The notes: a model not told the origin generated them from the letters alone. DNA of 64,000 bases from Methylopila henanensis (GCF_042681025.1 NZ_JBHUER010000006.1:62001-126000), one strand, 5' to 3'; positions 8,818 to 17,698 are shown, numbered from the stretch's first letter. Made by a program: numbers and translations.

Positions 8818-10179
8818 TCATTTGCCGATGCAGAAGCTTGCGAACAGTCGGTCCAGCACGTCCTCGACGCCGACCCGGCCGGCGATGCGCCCAAGGTCCG
8901 TCGCGGCCCGGCGCAGCCCCTCCGCGACCAGCTCGTCCGCCAGCGACGGCCAGCTTCCGAGCACCGCGTCCAGTTCATCGAGCGCCGCCTGCAGCGCCTC
9001 GCGATGCCGCGCCCGCGTCAATCCCGCATGCTCGGCGCCCCCAAGGGCGTCGCGCGCCGCCTCGGCGATCGCCGCGATCAGTGCGTCGACGCCGGCGCCG
9101 CTCGCGGTCGATACGCCGTGATCGGCGTCCGACGGCGCCGCGACCAGATCGATCTTGCTCGCCACGCGCCACAGCCATCCCCCGGTCTCGGGCGCGGGCT
9201 CATGCCCGGCCGCGGAGGCGTCCCGAAGCCACAGCACGAGATCGGCCTCCCGAGCCCGGACCAGCGCGCGCCGCACGCCCTCGCGCTCTGCGGCGTCGGC
9301 GGCGTCGCGCAGGCCGGCGGTGTCCGCGACCAGCACCGGATAGCCGCCGAGGTCGAGGCGAACCTCGACCACGTCGCGCGTCGTGCCCGGCGCGTCGGTC
9401 ACGATCGCCACCTCGCGGCGGGCGAGGGCGTTCAGCAGCGACGACTTGCCCGCGTTCGGCGCGCCGACGATCGCGACCCGGAACCCGTCGCGCAGTCGCT
9501 CCGCGCGGGTGTCGGCGAGCGCCGCGCGCAACGCCTCCGCCAGCTCAGCGACGGCCCCGAAGGCCTGCTCGCGGGCGGCCGCGGGCACGTCGTCCTCGTC
9601 GACGAAATCGATGCCGACCTCGACCAGCGCCATGGCGGCGACCAGCCGCTCGCGCCAGCCGTCCACGACCTCCGACAGCGCACCCTCGCTCTGCCGCGCC
9701 GCCTGGCGCCGCTGGGCTTCCGTCTCCGCGTCGATCAGATCCGCGAGGCCTTCCGCCTCCGCGAGGTCGAGCTTGCCGGCGAGGAAGGCGCGGCGGGCGA
9801 ACTCGCCCGGCTCCGCCGCGCGGAGGCCGGGCAGAACGAGCGCGGCGTCGAGCACGGCCGCGACGACCGCACGCCCGCCATGGACGTGCAGCTCGGCCGC
9901 GTCCTCGCCGGTGGCGCTGGCCGGTCCCGGAAACCAAAGCGCCAGTCCGCGGTCGAGCAGTTCGCCCGTGGGCGGGTTCCGGAGCGCGCGGTAGGCCGCG
10001 ACCCGCGGCGCCGGGCGTCCGCCGACGATCGCGTCGAGCGCCGCGCCAGCCTGCGGACCGGACAGCCGCAGCACCGCGACCGCCGCCTTCCCGGGAGCCG
10101 TCGACACCGCGACGATGGTGTCGCGCGCCATGGACGCCGCGACGTCAGAGGTTTCGTCCGCGCGCATCCCGTGCCCCAT
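8818..10179 (-). CDS. mnmE: tRNA modification GTPase MnmE (TrmE)
   Basis: MnmE is a dimeric GTPase that works with MnmG on tRNA wobble uridines. An N-terminal folate-binding domain is followed by a helical domain, an inserted G domain (G1 GAPNAGKSS; G3-like DTAGLRD) and the diagnostic C-terminal CIGK. The guanine-specificity motif reads SKID rather than the usual NKxD or TKxD. The 453-residue reading from 10179 includes about 16 residues before MARDTIVAVSTAPG (ATG at 10131), which resembles the normal family N-terminus, so the shorter start is a good alternative. Confidence 0.95.
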   Translation of the reverse strand: MGHGMRADETSDVAASMARDTIVAVSTAPGKAAVAVLRLSGPQAGAALDAIVGGRPAPRVAAYRALRNPPTGELLDRGLALWFPGPASATGEDAAELHVHGGRAVVAAVLDAALVLPGLRAAEPGEFARRAFLAGKLDLAEAEGLADLIDAETEAQRRQAARQSEGALSEVVDGWRERLVAAMALVEVGIDFVDEDDVPAAAREQAFGAVAELAEALRAALADTRAERLRDGFRVAIVGAPNAGKSSLLNALARREVAIVTDAPGTTRDVVEVRLDLGGYPVLVADTAGLRDAADAAEREGVRRALVRAREADLVLWLRDASAAGHEPAPETGGWLWRVASKIDLVAAPSDADHGVSTASGAGVDALIAAIAEAARDALGGAEHAGLTRARHREALQAALDELDAVLGSWPSLADELVAEGLRRAATDLGRIAGRVGVEDVLDRLFASFCIGK

Positions 10180-10277
10180 GACCCATTCGCCTCAGCCCAT
10201 CCCTAGGCGTTGGGGCGGCGGAGAGGCAATCCGGTGGTTGCGAGGCGGGGGAAAGATGGGCGCCCGACAAAGCTCTA

Positions 10278-10310
10278 CGCCGGGCATGGACGCTCCGGCC
10301 AAGCCGGACA
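10278..10310. repeat. Decayed copy of the REP-like palindromic element
   Basis: The stretch CGCCGGGCATGGA, then GCTCCGG-CCAAG-CCGGAC, corresponds to the conserved linker and palindrome of the elements at 60565-60644 and 33362-33442, with several mismatches. It lies between mnmE and panD. Confidence 0.5.
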
Positions 10311-10327
10311 GTGACGTCCCTGTTCAG

Positions 10328-10774
10328 TCACCCAACCAGATCGCGCACCGCGAGGGGCGCGCCGGCGTCAGTCTCGATCGCCATGTCGCGCTCGCCGGCG
10401 GCGTTGCGGAACACGCGGTAGACGATGCGCTCGTCGATCTCGTTGCCGTCGCGGAAGGTCAGCACCTTGGGGCTGATGGCGGCGACATCCTCGAACGAGC
10501 CCCATTCGGACGAGGCGATGATCACCTCGTCGCCGATCTGGCAGGTGCGCGCCGCGGCGCCGTTGAGGATGCAGCAGCGCGAGCCGGGGTCGCCATAGAG
10601 CACGTAGGTCGAGATCCGGGCGCCCGACATCTTGTTCCAGATCTCGACGAACTCCAGCGGCTCGAGCCCGGCGGCGCGGCAGAGTTCCGCGTCGATCGTG
10701 ATCGAGCCGTGGTAGTTCAGGTCCGCGCCGGTGACGCGGAGCCCGTGCAGCTTGGCGCGGACGAAGCGCTGCAT
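10328..10774 (-). CDS. panD: Aspartate 1-decarboxylase PanD
   Basis: PanD is a pyruvoyl-dependent enzyme that makes beta-alanine for pantothenate and hence CoA. The 148-residue proenzyme starts MQRFVRAKLHGLRVT. It carries the self-processing Gly-Ser site in YHGSITID (Ser about residue 25, the future pyruvoyl group), the VEIWN and ARISTYV segments and the NGAAA motif. The frame extends upstream, but the ATG at 10774 matches family N-termini. It begins 2 nt after the ccr stop codon, so the two are almost certainly one operon. PanD here feeds CoA synthesis next to a gene whose substrates are CoA thioesters. Confidence 0.93.
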   Translation of the reverse strand: MQRFVRAKLHGLRVTGADLNYHGSITIDAELCRAAGLEPLEFVEIWNKMSGARISTYVLYGDPGSRCCILNGAAARTCQIGDEVIIASSEWGSFEDVAAISPKVLTFRDGNEIDERIVYRVFRNAAGERDMAIETDAGAPLAVRDLVG

Positions 10775-10776
10775 CG

Positions 10777-12066
10777 TCAGGCCGCGGCGGCCTTGGCGAC
10801 GGCCTGGAGCGGCTCGGCCTCGATGACCTCCTCGACCGTCCGCAGGCCCGGCCGCGGGGAGTTCACCAGCACCGCCATGTTGCCGGGGGCGTGCTGGTTC
10901 TTCCACATCTTGGTGTGGGCCTTCGGGATATCGGCGAAGGTGAACACCTCCGACATGCAGGGGTCGACGCGGCGGTCGAGCACGAACTTGTTCGCGGCCG
11001 AGGCCTGCTTCAGATGCGCGAAGTGCGAGCCCTGGATGCGCTTCTGCCGCATCCAGACGTAGCGCGCGTCGAAGGTGATGTTAAAGCCGGAGGTGCCGGC
11101 GCAGAACACCACCATCCCGCCGCGCTTCACCACAAGGCAGGAGACCGGGAAGGTCGCCTCGCCCGGATGCTCGAACACTATATCGACGTCGTTGCCCTTG
11201 CCGGTGATCTCCCAGATCGCCTTGCCGAAGGCGCGCGCCTCCTTGGTCCAGGCGTGGAACTCCGGCGAGTTCACCTTCGGGAGCTGGCCCCAGCAGTTGA
11301 AGTCCTTGCGGTTGATGACGCCCTTGGCGCCGAGGCCCAGCACGTAGTCGCGCTTCGACTCGTCGGAGATGACGCCGATCGCGTTCGCGCCCGAGGCCGC
11401 GATCAGCTGCACCGCGAACACGCCGAGGCCGCCGGAGGCGCCCCACACCAGCACGTTGTCGCCCGGCTTCAGACTGTGCGGCGCGTGGCCGAACAGCATG
11501 CGGTAGGCGGTGGCGAGGGTCAGCGTGTAGCAGGCGGCCTCTTCCCAGGTGAGGTGCTTCGGCCGCGGCATGAGCTGGCGCGACTGCACCCGGCAGAACT
11601 GGGCGAAGGAGCCGTCAGGCGTCTCGTAGCCCCAGATGCGCTGCGAGGGCGAGAACATCGGGTCGCCGCCATTGCATTCCTCGTCGTCGCCGTCGTCCTG
11701 GTTGCAGTGGATGATGACCTCGTCGCCCACCTTCCAGCGCTTCACCTTGGAGCCGACCGCCCAGACGATGCCGGAGGCGTCGGAACCGCCGATGTGGATC
11801 GGAAGCTTGTGCACGTCGAGCGGGGAGACCGGCTCGCCGAGCGACGCCCAGACGTGGTTGTAGTTGACGCCGGCCGCCATGACGTAGACCAGCACCTCCT
11901 CCTCGCCGATCTCCCAGACGGGCACGACCTCGAGCTCGTTGGCGCTTTCGGGCGGGCCATGGCGCTCCTTGCGCACGACCCAGGCGTACATGTTCGCCGG
12001 CACGTGGCCGAGGGGCGGGACTTCGCCCAGCTCGTAAAGGTCTTTGCGCTCGGAGGAAGAGGCCAT
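10777..12066 (-). CDS. ccr: Crotonyl-CoA carboxylase/reductase
   Basis: This NADPH-dependent enzyme reductively carboxylates crotonyl-CoA to ethylmalonyl-CoA, the committed step of the ethylmalonyl-CoA pathway for acetate and C1 assimilation. The 429-residue product, starting MASSSERKDLYELG, is a medium-chain dehydrogenase/reductase. It has the insert typical of Ccr (CNQDDGDDEECNGGDPMF), the nucleotide-binding loop VLVWGASGGLGVFAVQ, and the characteristic NRKDFNCWGQLP segment. The frame is open to 12114, but the ATG at 12066 has a purine-rich ribosome site and matches the family. It pairs functionally with the ecm mutase encoded 0.5 kb away on the other strand. Confidence 0.97.
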   Translation of the reverse strand: MASSSERKDLYELGEVPPLGHVPANMYAWVVRKERHGPPESANELEVVPVWEIGEEEVLVYVMAAGVNYNHVWASLGEPVSPLDVHKLPIHIGGSDASGIVWAVGSKVKRWKVGDEVIIHCNQDDGDDEECNGGDPMFSPSQRIWGYETPDGSFAQFCRVQSRQLMPRPKHLTWEEAACYTLTLATAYRMLFGHAPHSLKPGDNVLVWGASGGLGVFAVQLIAASGANAIGVISDESKRDYVLGLGAKGVINRKDFNCWGQLPKVNSPEFHAWTKEARAFGKAIWEITGKGNDVDIVFEHPGEATFPVSCLVVKRGGMVVFCAGTSGFNITFDARYVWMRQKRIQGSHFAHLKQASAANKFVLDRRVDPCMSEVFTFADIPKAHTKMWKNQHAPGNMAVLVNSPRPGLRTVEEVIEAEPLQAVAKAAAA

Positions 12067-12246
12067 GTTCTCGTCTCTCGCAATCAAGAGAAAACCGTTC
12101 GATCCGCCGGGCAATATGACGCCGGCTCGAAAGGACGCAATGCGACGATGGCCTCATGTTGCGGCGCCAGATAGTCTAACGCGCGCGCCGCGCTAGTTTC
12201 GGCGCAGTGCGGGAACAAGCCCCGCGGAACGGCTCGGGAGCGCGCC

Positions 12247-12510
12247 ATGGAAGTCTTCGCCGGATACGGAATCCTCGCCATCCTGCTGATCGGCGGCGTC
12301 GCCGGATGGCTCGCGGGCCTCGTGGTGCGCGGCTACGGCCTCGGAATCATCGGCAACGTGATCGTCGGCATCCTTGGCGCGGTGATCGGCGCCTGGCTGC
12401 TGGCGAAGCTCGGGATTTTCGTCGGTCCGGGCGTGCTCGGCCAGATCATCGGCGCCACGATCGGCGCGATCGTTCTTCTGCTGATCATCGGGCTGTTCCG
12501 GCGCGTCTGA
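12247..12510 (+). CDS. GlsB/YeaQ/YmgE-family small membrane protein
   Basis: This 87-residue, almost entirely hydrophobic protein has three predicted membrane segments and many small residues (GGVAGWLAGLVVRGYGLGIIGNV). The pattern matches the transglycosylase-associated or stress-response GlsB/YeaQ family. The molecular role of the family is not settled. It is divergent from ccr and lies 106 nt upstream of ecm on the same strand, possibly transcribed with it. Confidence 0.85.
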   Translation: MEVFAGYGILAILLIGGVAGWLAGLVVRGYGLGIIGNVIVGILGAVIGAWLLAKLGIFVGPGVLGQIIGATIGAIVLLLIIGLFRRV

Positions 12511-12616
12511 CCGAAAGTCTGCTCGACGATCTGCCCATTGCGGCGCAGCATCGCTGGGCTAAAGACTGTCGCGGGCGGAGCGACCGCCTGCGACGAGGCA
12601 AGGCGAGCGCGGATTT

Positions 12617-14587
12617 ATGGCGGACAAACCCTGGCTGATCCGGACCTATGCGGGCCATTCCACCCCCGCGGAGTCCAACCGACTGTACAAGTCGAACCTC
12701 GCCAAGGGACAGACCGGCCTCTCGGTCGCCTTCGACCTGCCGACCCAGACCGGCTACGACCCGGACCACATCCTCTCGCGCGGCGAGGTCGGCAAGGTCG
12801 GCGTGCCGGTCTCCCATCTCGGCGACATGCGGGCGCTGTTCGACGGCATCCCGCTCGCCCAGATGAACACCTCGATGACGATCAACGCGACGGCGGCCTG
12901 GCTGCTGTCGCTCTACGCGGCGCTGGCCGAGGAGCAGGGCGCCGACAAGGCCGCGCTGAACGGCACGACGCAGAACGACATCATCAAGGAATATCTGTCG
13001 CGCGGCACCTATGTGTTCCCGCCCGCGCCGTCGCTCCGGCTGATCCGCGACGTCATCACCTTCACCACGAAGGAGATGCCGAAGTGGAACCCGATGAACG
13101 TGTGTTCCTACCACCTGCAGGAGGCCGGCGCGACGCCGGTGCAGGAGCTCGCCTATGCGCTCGCGACCGGCATCGCGGTGCTCGACGAGGTCAAGGCGAC
13201 CAACCCGAGCGAGGAGGTGTTCGCCCAGACGGTGCAGCGCATCTCGTTCTTCGTGAACGCCGGGATGAAGTTCATCACCGAGATCGCGAAGATGCGCGCC
13301 TTCGTCGATCTCTGGGACGAGATCACGCGCGACCGCTACGGCGTCAAGGACGCCAAGAGCCGCCGCTTCCGCTACGGCGTGCAGGTCAATTCGCTCGGCC
13401 TGACCGAGCCGCAGCCCGAGAACAACGTCTACCGCATCCTGATCCAAACGCTCGCCGTCACGCTGTCGAAGGACGCCCGCGCCCGCGCGGTGCAGCTCCC
13501 CGCCTGGAACGAGGCGCTCGGCCTGCCGCGGCCGTGGGACCAGCAATGGTCGCTGCGCGCCCAGCAAATCCTGGCCTATGAGACCGACATCCTCGAATAC
13601 GCCGACATCTTCAACGGCTCCGAGGTCATGAACGCCAAGGTCGAGGAGCTGAAGCAGGAGGCGCGCGCCGAGCTCGCCCGCATCGACGAGATGGGCGGCG
13701 CCATCGCCGCGGTGCAGTCTGGCTACATGAAGGGCCGGCTGGTGGAGTCGAACGCCAAGCGGCTCGCGGCGATCGAGAGCGGCGAGCAGATCGTCGTCGG
13801 CGTCAACCGCTGGAAGGAGACCGAGCCCTCGCCGCTGTCGACCGGATCGGGCGCGATCCAGACCGTGCCGGAAAGCGTCGGCCAGGAGGCGATCGAGCGG
13901 CTGAACGCCTGGCGCGCGCAGCGCGACGGCAAAGCGGTGGAGAAGGCGCTGGCCGACCTCGCCGCCGCCGCGAGGGAAGACCGCAACATCATGGAGCCGT
14001 CGATCGCCGCGGCGAAGGCCGGCGTCACCACCGGCGAATGGGGCCAGACCCTGCGCGACATCTTCGGCGAGTTCCGCGCGCCGACCGGCGTCGGCCGCGC
14101 CGTCCGGCCGGACGCCGGCGGCGAGGAGATCGAGCGCGTGCGCAAGGAGGTCGAGGCCGCCTCGGCCCGCCTCGGGCGCCGCCTGAAACTGCTGGTCGGC
14201 AAGCCCGGCCTCGACGGCCATTCCAACGGCGCCGAGCAGATCGCGGTGCGCGCGCGCGACTGCGGCTTCGAGGTCGTCTACGAGGGCATCCGCCTCACGC
14301 CCGCCGAGATCGTCAACGCCGCGCTGGAAGAGGGCGTCCACGTCGTCGGCCTGTCGATCTTGTCCGGCAGCCACGTGCCGCTGGTCCGCGACGTGCTGGA
14401 GCGCATGCGCGCGGAAGGCATCGACGACGTGCCCGTGATCGTCGGCGGCATCATCCCGCCGGAGGACGAGACGCAGCTCAAGGCGATGGGGGTCGCGGCG
14501 GTCTACACGCCGAAGAACTTCGACCTCACCCGGATCATGGCCGACATCGTCCGCATCGCCGAGACCGCGCACAAGGAAGCGGCGTAA
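12617..14587 (+). CDS. ecm: Ethylmalonyl-CoA mutase (MeaA-type, B12-dependent)
   Basis: The enzyme converts (2R)-ethylmalonyl-CoA to methylsuccinyl-CoA with adenosylcobalamin. The 656-residue single polypeptide has the mutase TIM barrel in the N-terminal two-thirds (FDLPTQTGYDPDH, NTSMTINATAAWLL, NGTTQNDIIKEY) and a C-terminal cobalamin-binding domain with the DxHxxG motif (DGHSNGAEQ) and the SILSGSH and GGIIPPED segments. Single-chain architecture and the MeaA-like N-terminus separate it from methylmalonyl-CoA mutase. The neighbouring ccr supports the assignment. It ends against a large inverted repeat and is convergent with yciA. Confidence 0.95.
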   Translation: MADKPWLIRTYAGHSTPAESNRLYKSNLAKGQTGLSVAFDLPTQTGYDPDHILSRGEVGKVGVPVSHLGDMRALFDGIPLAQMNTSMTINATAAWLLSLYAALAEEQGADKAALNGTTQNDIIKEYLSRGTYVFPPAPSLRLIRDVITFTTKEMPKWNPMNVCSYHLQEAGATPVQELAYALATGIAVLDEVKATNPSEEVFAQTVQRISFFVNAGMKFITEIAKMRAFVDLWDEITRDRYGVKDAKSRRFRYGVQVNSLGLTEPQPENNVYRILIQTLAVTLSKDARARAVQLPAWNEALGLPRPWDQQWSLRAQQILAYETDILEYADIFNGSEVMNAKVEELKQEARAELARIDEMGGAIAAVQSGYMKGRLVESNAKRLAAIESGEQIVVGVNRWKETEPSPLSTGSGAIQTVPESVGQEAIERLNAWRAQRDGKAVEKALADLAAAAREDRNIMEPSIAAAKAGVTTGEWGQTLRDIFGEFRAPTGVGRAVRPDAGGEEIERVRKEVEAASARLGRRLKLLVGKPGLDGHSNGAEQIAVRARDCGFEVVYEGIRLTPAEIVNAALEEGVHVVGLSILSGSHVPLVRDVLERMRAEGIDDVPVIVGGIIPPEDETQLKAMGVAAVYTPKNFDLTRIMADIVRIAETAHKEAA

Positions 14588-14620
14588 GCGGCCGGGTCGC
14601 CTTCACCCTCAGCGCCGTCT

Positions 14621-14738
14621 TTGTCCCGGCCTTGAGCCGGGACCCAGAATCCCGACGTTCGGCGCCCGCCCGCGCGCGAGCCGCGCATACTCCCAGCAGA
14701 GGTTGCCGTGTCTGGGTCCCGGCTCAAGGCCGGGACAA
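14621..14738. repeat. 28-bp perfect inverted repeat between ecm and yciA; likely bidirectional terminator
   Basis: Arms at 14621-14648 and 14711-14738 are perfectly complementary over 28 bp, with 62 nt between them. Each arm also contains its own hairpin (GTCCCGGC / GCCGGGAC around CTTGA), the same core as the element at 3135-3163. It fills the space between two convergent genes. It could fold as one large cruciform or as two small hairpins. Confidence 0.85.
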
Positions 14739-14757
14739 GAACGGGCGCTGCCTCAAC

Positions 14758-15141
14758 TCACTCCGGTAACGGCCGCGGCCGGCGGTCGTCGTCGATGGCG
14801 ACGAAGGTGAAGGTGGCCTCGGTCACCCGCTGCAGGTCGTCGCCCTCGCGCGGGCGACGCCACGCCTCGATGTGGATGCGGATCGAGGTGCGCCCGCGTT
14901 TCACCACCGTCCCGTAGAAGCTGACCTCGTCGCCCACCAGCACCGGGCTCAAAAACGTCATCTGGTCGACCGCGACGGTGGCGCAGCGGCCGCGGGCGAC
15001 GCGGGCGGCGACGTTGCCCGCGGCGAGGTCCATCTGCGCCATCAGCCAGCCGCCGAAGATGTCGCCCGCAGGGTTGGTGTCCGCGGGCATCGCGATCGTG
15101 CGGATGACCGGCGCGCCGGCAGGAGGCTGTTCCGCGCTCAC
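14758..15141 (-). CDS. yciA: Acyl-CoA thioesterase (YciA type, hotdog fold)
   Basis: This enzyme hydrolyses acyl-CoA thioesters to free acid and CoA. The 127-residue product starts at GTG and has the YciA/acyl-CoA hydrolase pattern: PADTNPAGDIFGGWLMAQMDLAAG near the N-terminus with the catalytic Asn/Asp region, then FLSPVLVGDEVSFYG. Length and motif order fit a single hotdog domain. It is convergent with ecm; a link to CoA-ester turnover in the ethylmalonyl-CoA pathway is plausible but not shown. Confidence 0.9.
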   Translation of the reverse strand: MSAEQPPAGAPVIRTIAMPADTNPAGDIFGGWLMAQMDLAAGNVAARVARGRCATVAVDQMTFLSPVLVGDEVSFYGTVVKRGRTSIRIHIEAWRRPREGDDLQRVTEATFTFVAIDDDRRPRPLPE

Positions 15142-15213
15142 GACACTCTCGCCCCAGCTTCAACTTTAGTAGAATTCCGATGTATCAGCAGCGGCCCCGC
15201 CGCGCGACCAAAT

Positions 15214-15798
15214 TCAGCGCCGGGGGCCGGCTTTCCGGATGCGCACATAGAGCGCGCCGACGCCGCCATGGACCGCGTCCGCCGTCTCGAAGCCGACCAC
15301 GACGGAACGCGCCGCCGGCGACGACAGCCACATCGGCACCGAACGGCGCAGGACTCCGCGCTCCGGACCGAACCAGTCGCCGCCGTCGTCCGGCCGCCCC
15401 TTGCCCGTGATCACCAGCACGACGCGGCATCCGCCGGCCTGCGCGCTGACCAGGAACGCCGCCAGCCGGCGATGCGCCTCGTCCTGCCTCAGCCCGTGGA
15501 GATCGATGCGCGCGTCGATGGCGACGACCCCGCGGGTCAGGCGGCGGCGCAGCTTCGGCTCGAGCGGCGCGAGCGGCGGGGGCGCGGGAGTCCTGGGCGC
15601 GGCGACGCCCCGAGGAGCCGCCGCGGCGGGGACCGGCTTGGGCTTCGCCGCGGGTTCGGGGGCGGTCTCGGCCGGCGGCGCGGGCTCCGGCTCCGGCGGC
15701 CGTGGCGCGAGAGGACGAACGGTCTTCGCGACCGCGTCCCACAACGCCCGCTCGCCCTCGCTCAGGCGGCGGGTGCGTCGGGAGCCGCGGCCGGTCAC
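15214..15798 (-). CDS. Smr-domain protein
   Basis: The 194-residue protein has a C-terminal Smr domain (about residues 95-190) with the signature DLHGLRQDEAHRRL and the VITGKG loop. Smr domains bind or cleave branched nucleic acids, or RNA in ribosome rescue. The first 90 residues are proline- and alanine-rich and probably disordered. The GTG start overlaps the mltA stop by 4 nt (GTGA), so translation is coupled to mltA. The mltA-smr pairing downstream of the Tim44-like gene is common in this group of bacteria; the cellular function is unknown. Confidence 0.88.
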   Translation of the reverse strand: MTGRGSRRTRRLSEGERALWDAVAKTVRPLAPRPPEPEPAPPAETAPEPAAKPKPVPAAAAPRGVAAPRTPAPPPLAPLEPKLRRRLTRGVVAIDARIDLHGLRQDEAHRRLAAFLVSAQAGGCRVVLVITGKGRPDDGGDWFGPERGVLRRSVPMWLSSPAARSVVVGFETADAVHGGVGALYVRIRKAGPRR

Positions 15799-16961
15799 TG
15801 GTCCCGTCCGGAGTCGCGCGGAAGCAGCGCGAAGAAGCCCGTCTGTTCGCGCATGCCGCCGGCGACCGCCCCGGCGTCATCTCCTGAGCCGGCGAAATAA
15901 TCGCCGCGCGCCTGTCCCAGAATCGCCGATCCCGTGTCCTGCGCGATCGTCAGGCGCCGGATCGGCCCGCCGCCCACCGTCGAGGGGAACCGGCCCTCGA
16001 TCCAGAACGGCAGGCCATAGGCCCAGAGCTGCCGGTCGACCGCGATGCTGCGGCCGGCGGTCAGCGGCGCGGCCTGGGCCCCGCGGGGGCCGTCCTCCGG
16101 CCGCAGCGCGTCGTCGACGCGGAAGAAGATGTAGGAGCGGTTCTCGCGCATGACCGCGCGGCCCTCCGCCGGGCGCGCGGCGAGCCAGGCGCGCAGCGCC
16201 TGCATCGAGGCGACGTCCTTCGCCATCTCGCCACGCTGCACCAGCAGCCGACCGATCGGCGTGAACGGCTGGCCGTTGCGCCCGGCATAGGCGATGCGGA
16301 CGATCTTTCCGTCGGGCAGCCTCACCCGCGTCGAGCCCTGGATGTGCACGAAGAAGGCGTCGACGCGCGACAGCCAGACGAGCGGCCGGGCGCGGGGCCC
16401 AAGCGCCCCGTCCTCGATCTCCGCGCGGGTCGGATAGGGCTCGAACCGCCCGCCAGTCTGACGCGCCGCGGTGAGGTTGTCGGGCACGCCCTCGGGCCGC
16501 GCCGCGCCATCGGCGAGGTCCACGAGATCGTCGGGGCGGGCGAGCAGCGGCGTGTCGAAGGTCTCGGTGCGGGTGAGCGAGCCCGCCGCTTCCGGCTCGT
16601 AGTAGCCGGTCAGGATCCCGCGCCCGGCGCGCACCGGCCGGAACCGCGTTTCGAAGAAGCGCCGCGCGTCCTCCGCCGTCGCCGGCGCGTCCTGGCCGAG
16701 CGCGTCGCGGCAGATCGGCTCGAGCGCGGGCGGCGGCGGCAGCGCGGCCCGCAGCGGCGGAACCCGGTCGACGAGGGCGCGGCAGGATTTCTGGAACGCG
16801 CCGAAGGCCGCGAGGTGATCGTCCGCGGCCCAGCCGTCGAGCTCGGAATAGGCGACCGGCTCGAGCCCGTCGCCGATCTCCGCCCGCGTCGAGCTCGCGA
16901 ACGACAGCCCGGCGAGGCCGGCCGCGACGGCGACGATCGCCGCCCTGGCGCGCGGAGCCAT
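15795..16961 (-). CDS. mltA: Membrane-bound lytic murein transglycosylase A
   Basis: This periplasmic enzyme cleaves glycan strands with formation of 1,6-anhydro-muramyl ends. The 388-residue product has a signal peptide (about residues 1-27, ending STRA), the MltA barrel domain (LTGYYEPEAAGS, VHIQGSTRVRLPDG) and a C-terminal 3D domain containing the catalytic Asp in AQDTGSAI. No lipobox Cys is visible, so it may be soluble in the periplasm despite the family name. It is followed by the overlapping smr gene and preceded by the Tim44-like gene at 20 nt. Confidence 0.93.
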   Translation of the reverse strand: MAPRARAAIVAVAAGLAGLSFASSTRAEIGDGLEPVAYSELDGWAADDHLAAFGAFQKSCRALVDRVPPLRAALPPPPALEPICRDALGQDAPATAEDARRFFETRFRPVRAGRGILTGYYEPEAAGSLTRTETFDTPLLARPDDLVDLADGAARPEGVPDNLTAARQTGGRFEPYPTRAEIEDGALGPRARPLVWLSRVDAFFVHIQGSTRVRLPDGKIVRIAYAGRNGQPFTPIGRLLVQRGEMAKDVASMQALRAWLAARPAEGRAVMRENRSYIFFRVDDALRPEDGPRGAQAAPLTAGRSIAVDRQLWAYGLPFWIEGRFPSTVGGGPIRRLTIAQDTGSAILGQARGDYFAGSGDDAGAVAGGMREQTGFFALLPRDSGRDQ

Positions 16962-16981
16962 ACCCCGCCTCGAGGCCGCGA

Positions 16982-17698
16982 TCAGACCGCTTCGGTCGAG
17001 ATCAGGCGCCAGTTCGGATCGCGGGAGTTGAGCTCGCGCGCGAAGGTCCAGACGTCGACGATGTCGACGATCGCGGTCGGATCGCCGTCGATCACCGTTC
17101 CGTCGCGGTCGCGGGTGGCGTTGATCAGCTTCGACACGAAACGCACGGTGAGCTGGGCGCTGCGGCCCACGACCTCGGCGCCGGTGAACTCGGCCTTCTC
17201 GATCGAGACGAAGCTCGACTCGACCGTCTCGCTACGGCTCTCGCGGTCGGCGATCGCGGCGCTGAAATTGTCGAAGACGTCCTTGGCGAGCAGCGGCTTC
17301 AGCGTCTTGCGGTCGCCGGCGGCGAAGGCGGAGACGATCATCTCGTAGGCGGCGCGGGCGCCGGTCAGGAACTGGCGGGCGTCAAAGCCGCGCTCGGCCG
17401 CGGCGATCTCGTCGAGGCCGCGGGCGACCGGGCTGTCCGGCGACGCGACGCCGGCCCAGCGGTCGGCCGCCGGCTCGGCGGACGCCTCCGCGTCCCGGGC
17501 GGGATCGGACGGACGCTGCGGCAGATGCGTCACGTTGTCGGCGGGAGCGTCCGGCGCCGGCTGCGGCGAGCGCGGCGCGATATCGGGACGCCGTTCGTTG
17601 CCCGTGCGCGTGCCGAGGACCGAGCGCAGGCGGACGAAGATGAACACGGCCAACACCAGAATGATGATCGTGTAGATGTCGAAGCCTTCGCTGCTCAT
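16982..17698 (-). CDS. Tim44/TimA-family membrane-anchored protein
   Basis: The 238-residue protein has one N-terminal membrane segment (YTIIILVLAVFIFVRLRSVLG), a Pro-rich linker and a C-terminal Tim44-like domain (about residues 95-238; FLTGARAAYEMIVSAFAAGD, LISTEAV at the end). Tim44 is a mitochondrial import motor subunit; the bacterial relatives probably act as adaptors at the inner membrane. It heads the Tim44-mltA-smr operon and is divergent from fxsA-secB, a second protein-export-related gene set, an arrangement conserved in alphaproteobacteria. Confidence 0.88.
   Translation of the reverse strand: MSSEGFDIYTIIILVLAVFIFVRLRSVLGTRTGNERRPDIAPRSPQPAPDAPADNVTHLPQRPSDPARDAEASAEPAADRWAGVASPDSPVARGLDEIAAAERGFDARQFLTGARAAYEMIVSAFAAGDRKTLKPLLAKDVFDNFSAAIADRESRSETVESSFVSIEKAEFTGAEVVGRSAQLTVRFVSKLINATRDRDGTVIDGDPTAIVDIVDVWTFARELNSRDPNWRLISTEAV

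Noticed and set aside
12067..12246. Regulator operator for ccr in the divergent space
   Set aside because: Several GC-rich near-palindromes are present but none is clear enough to call.
12485..14572. Long minus-strand frame across ecm
   Set aside because: It is an antisense shadow of the mutase gene; composition is unlike a protein and there is no ribosome site.
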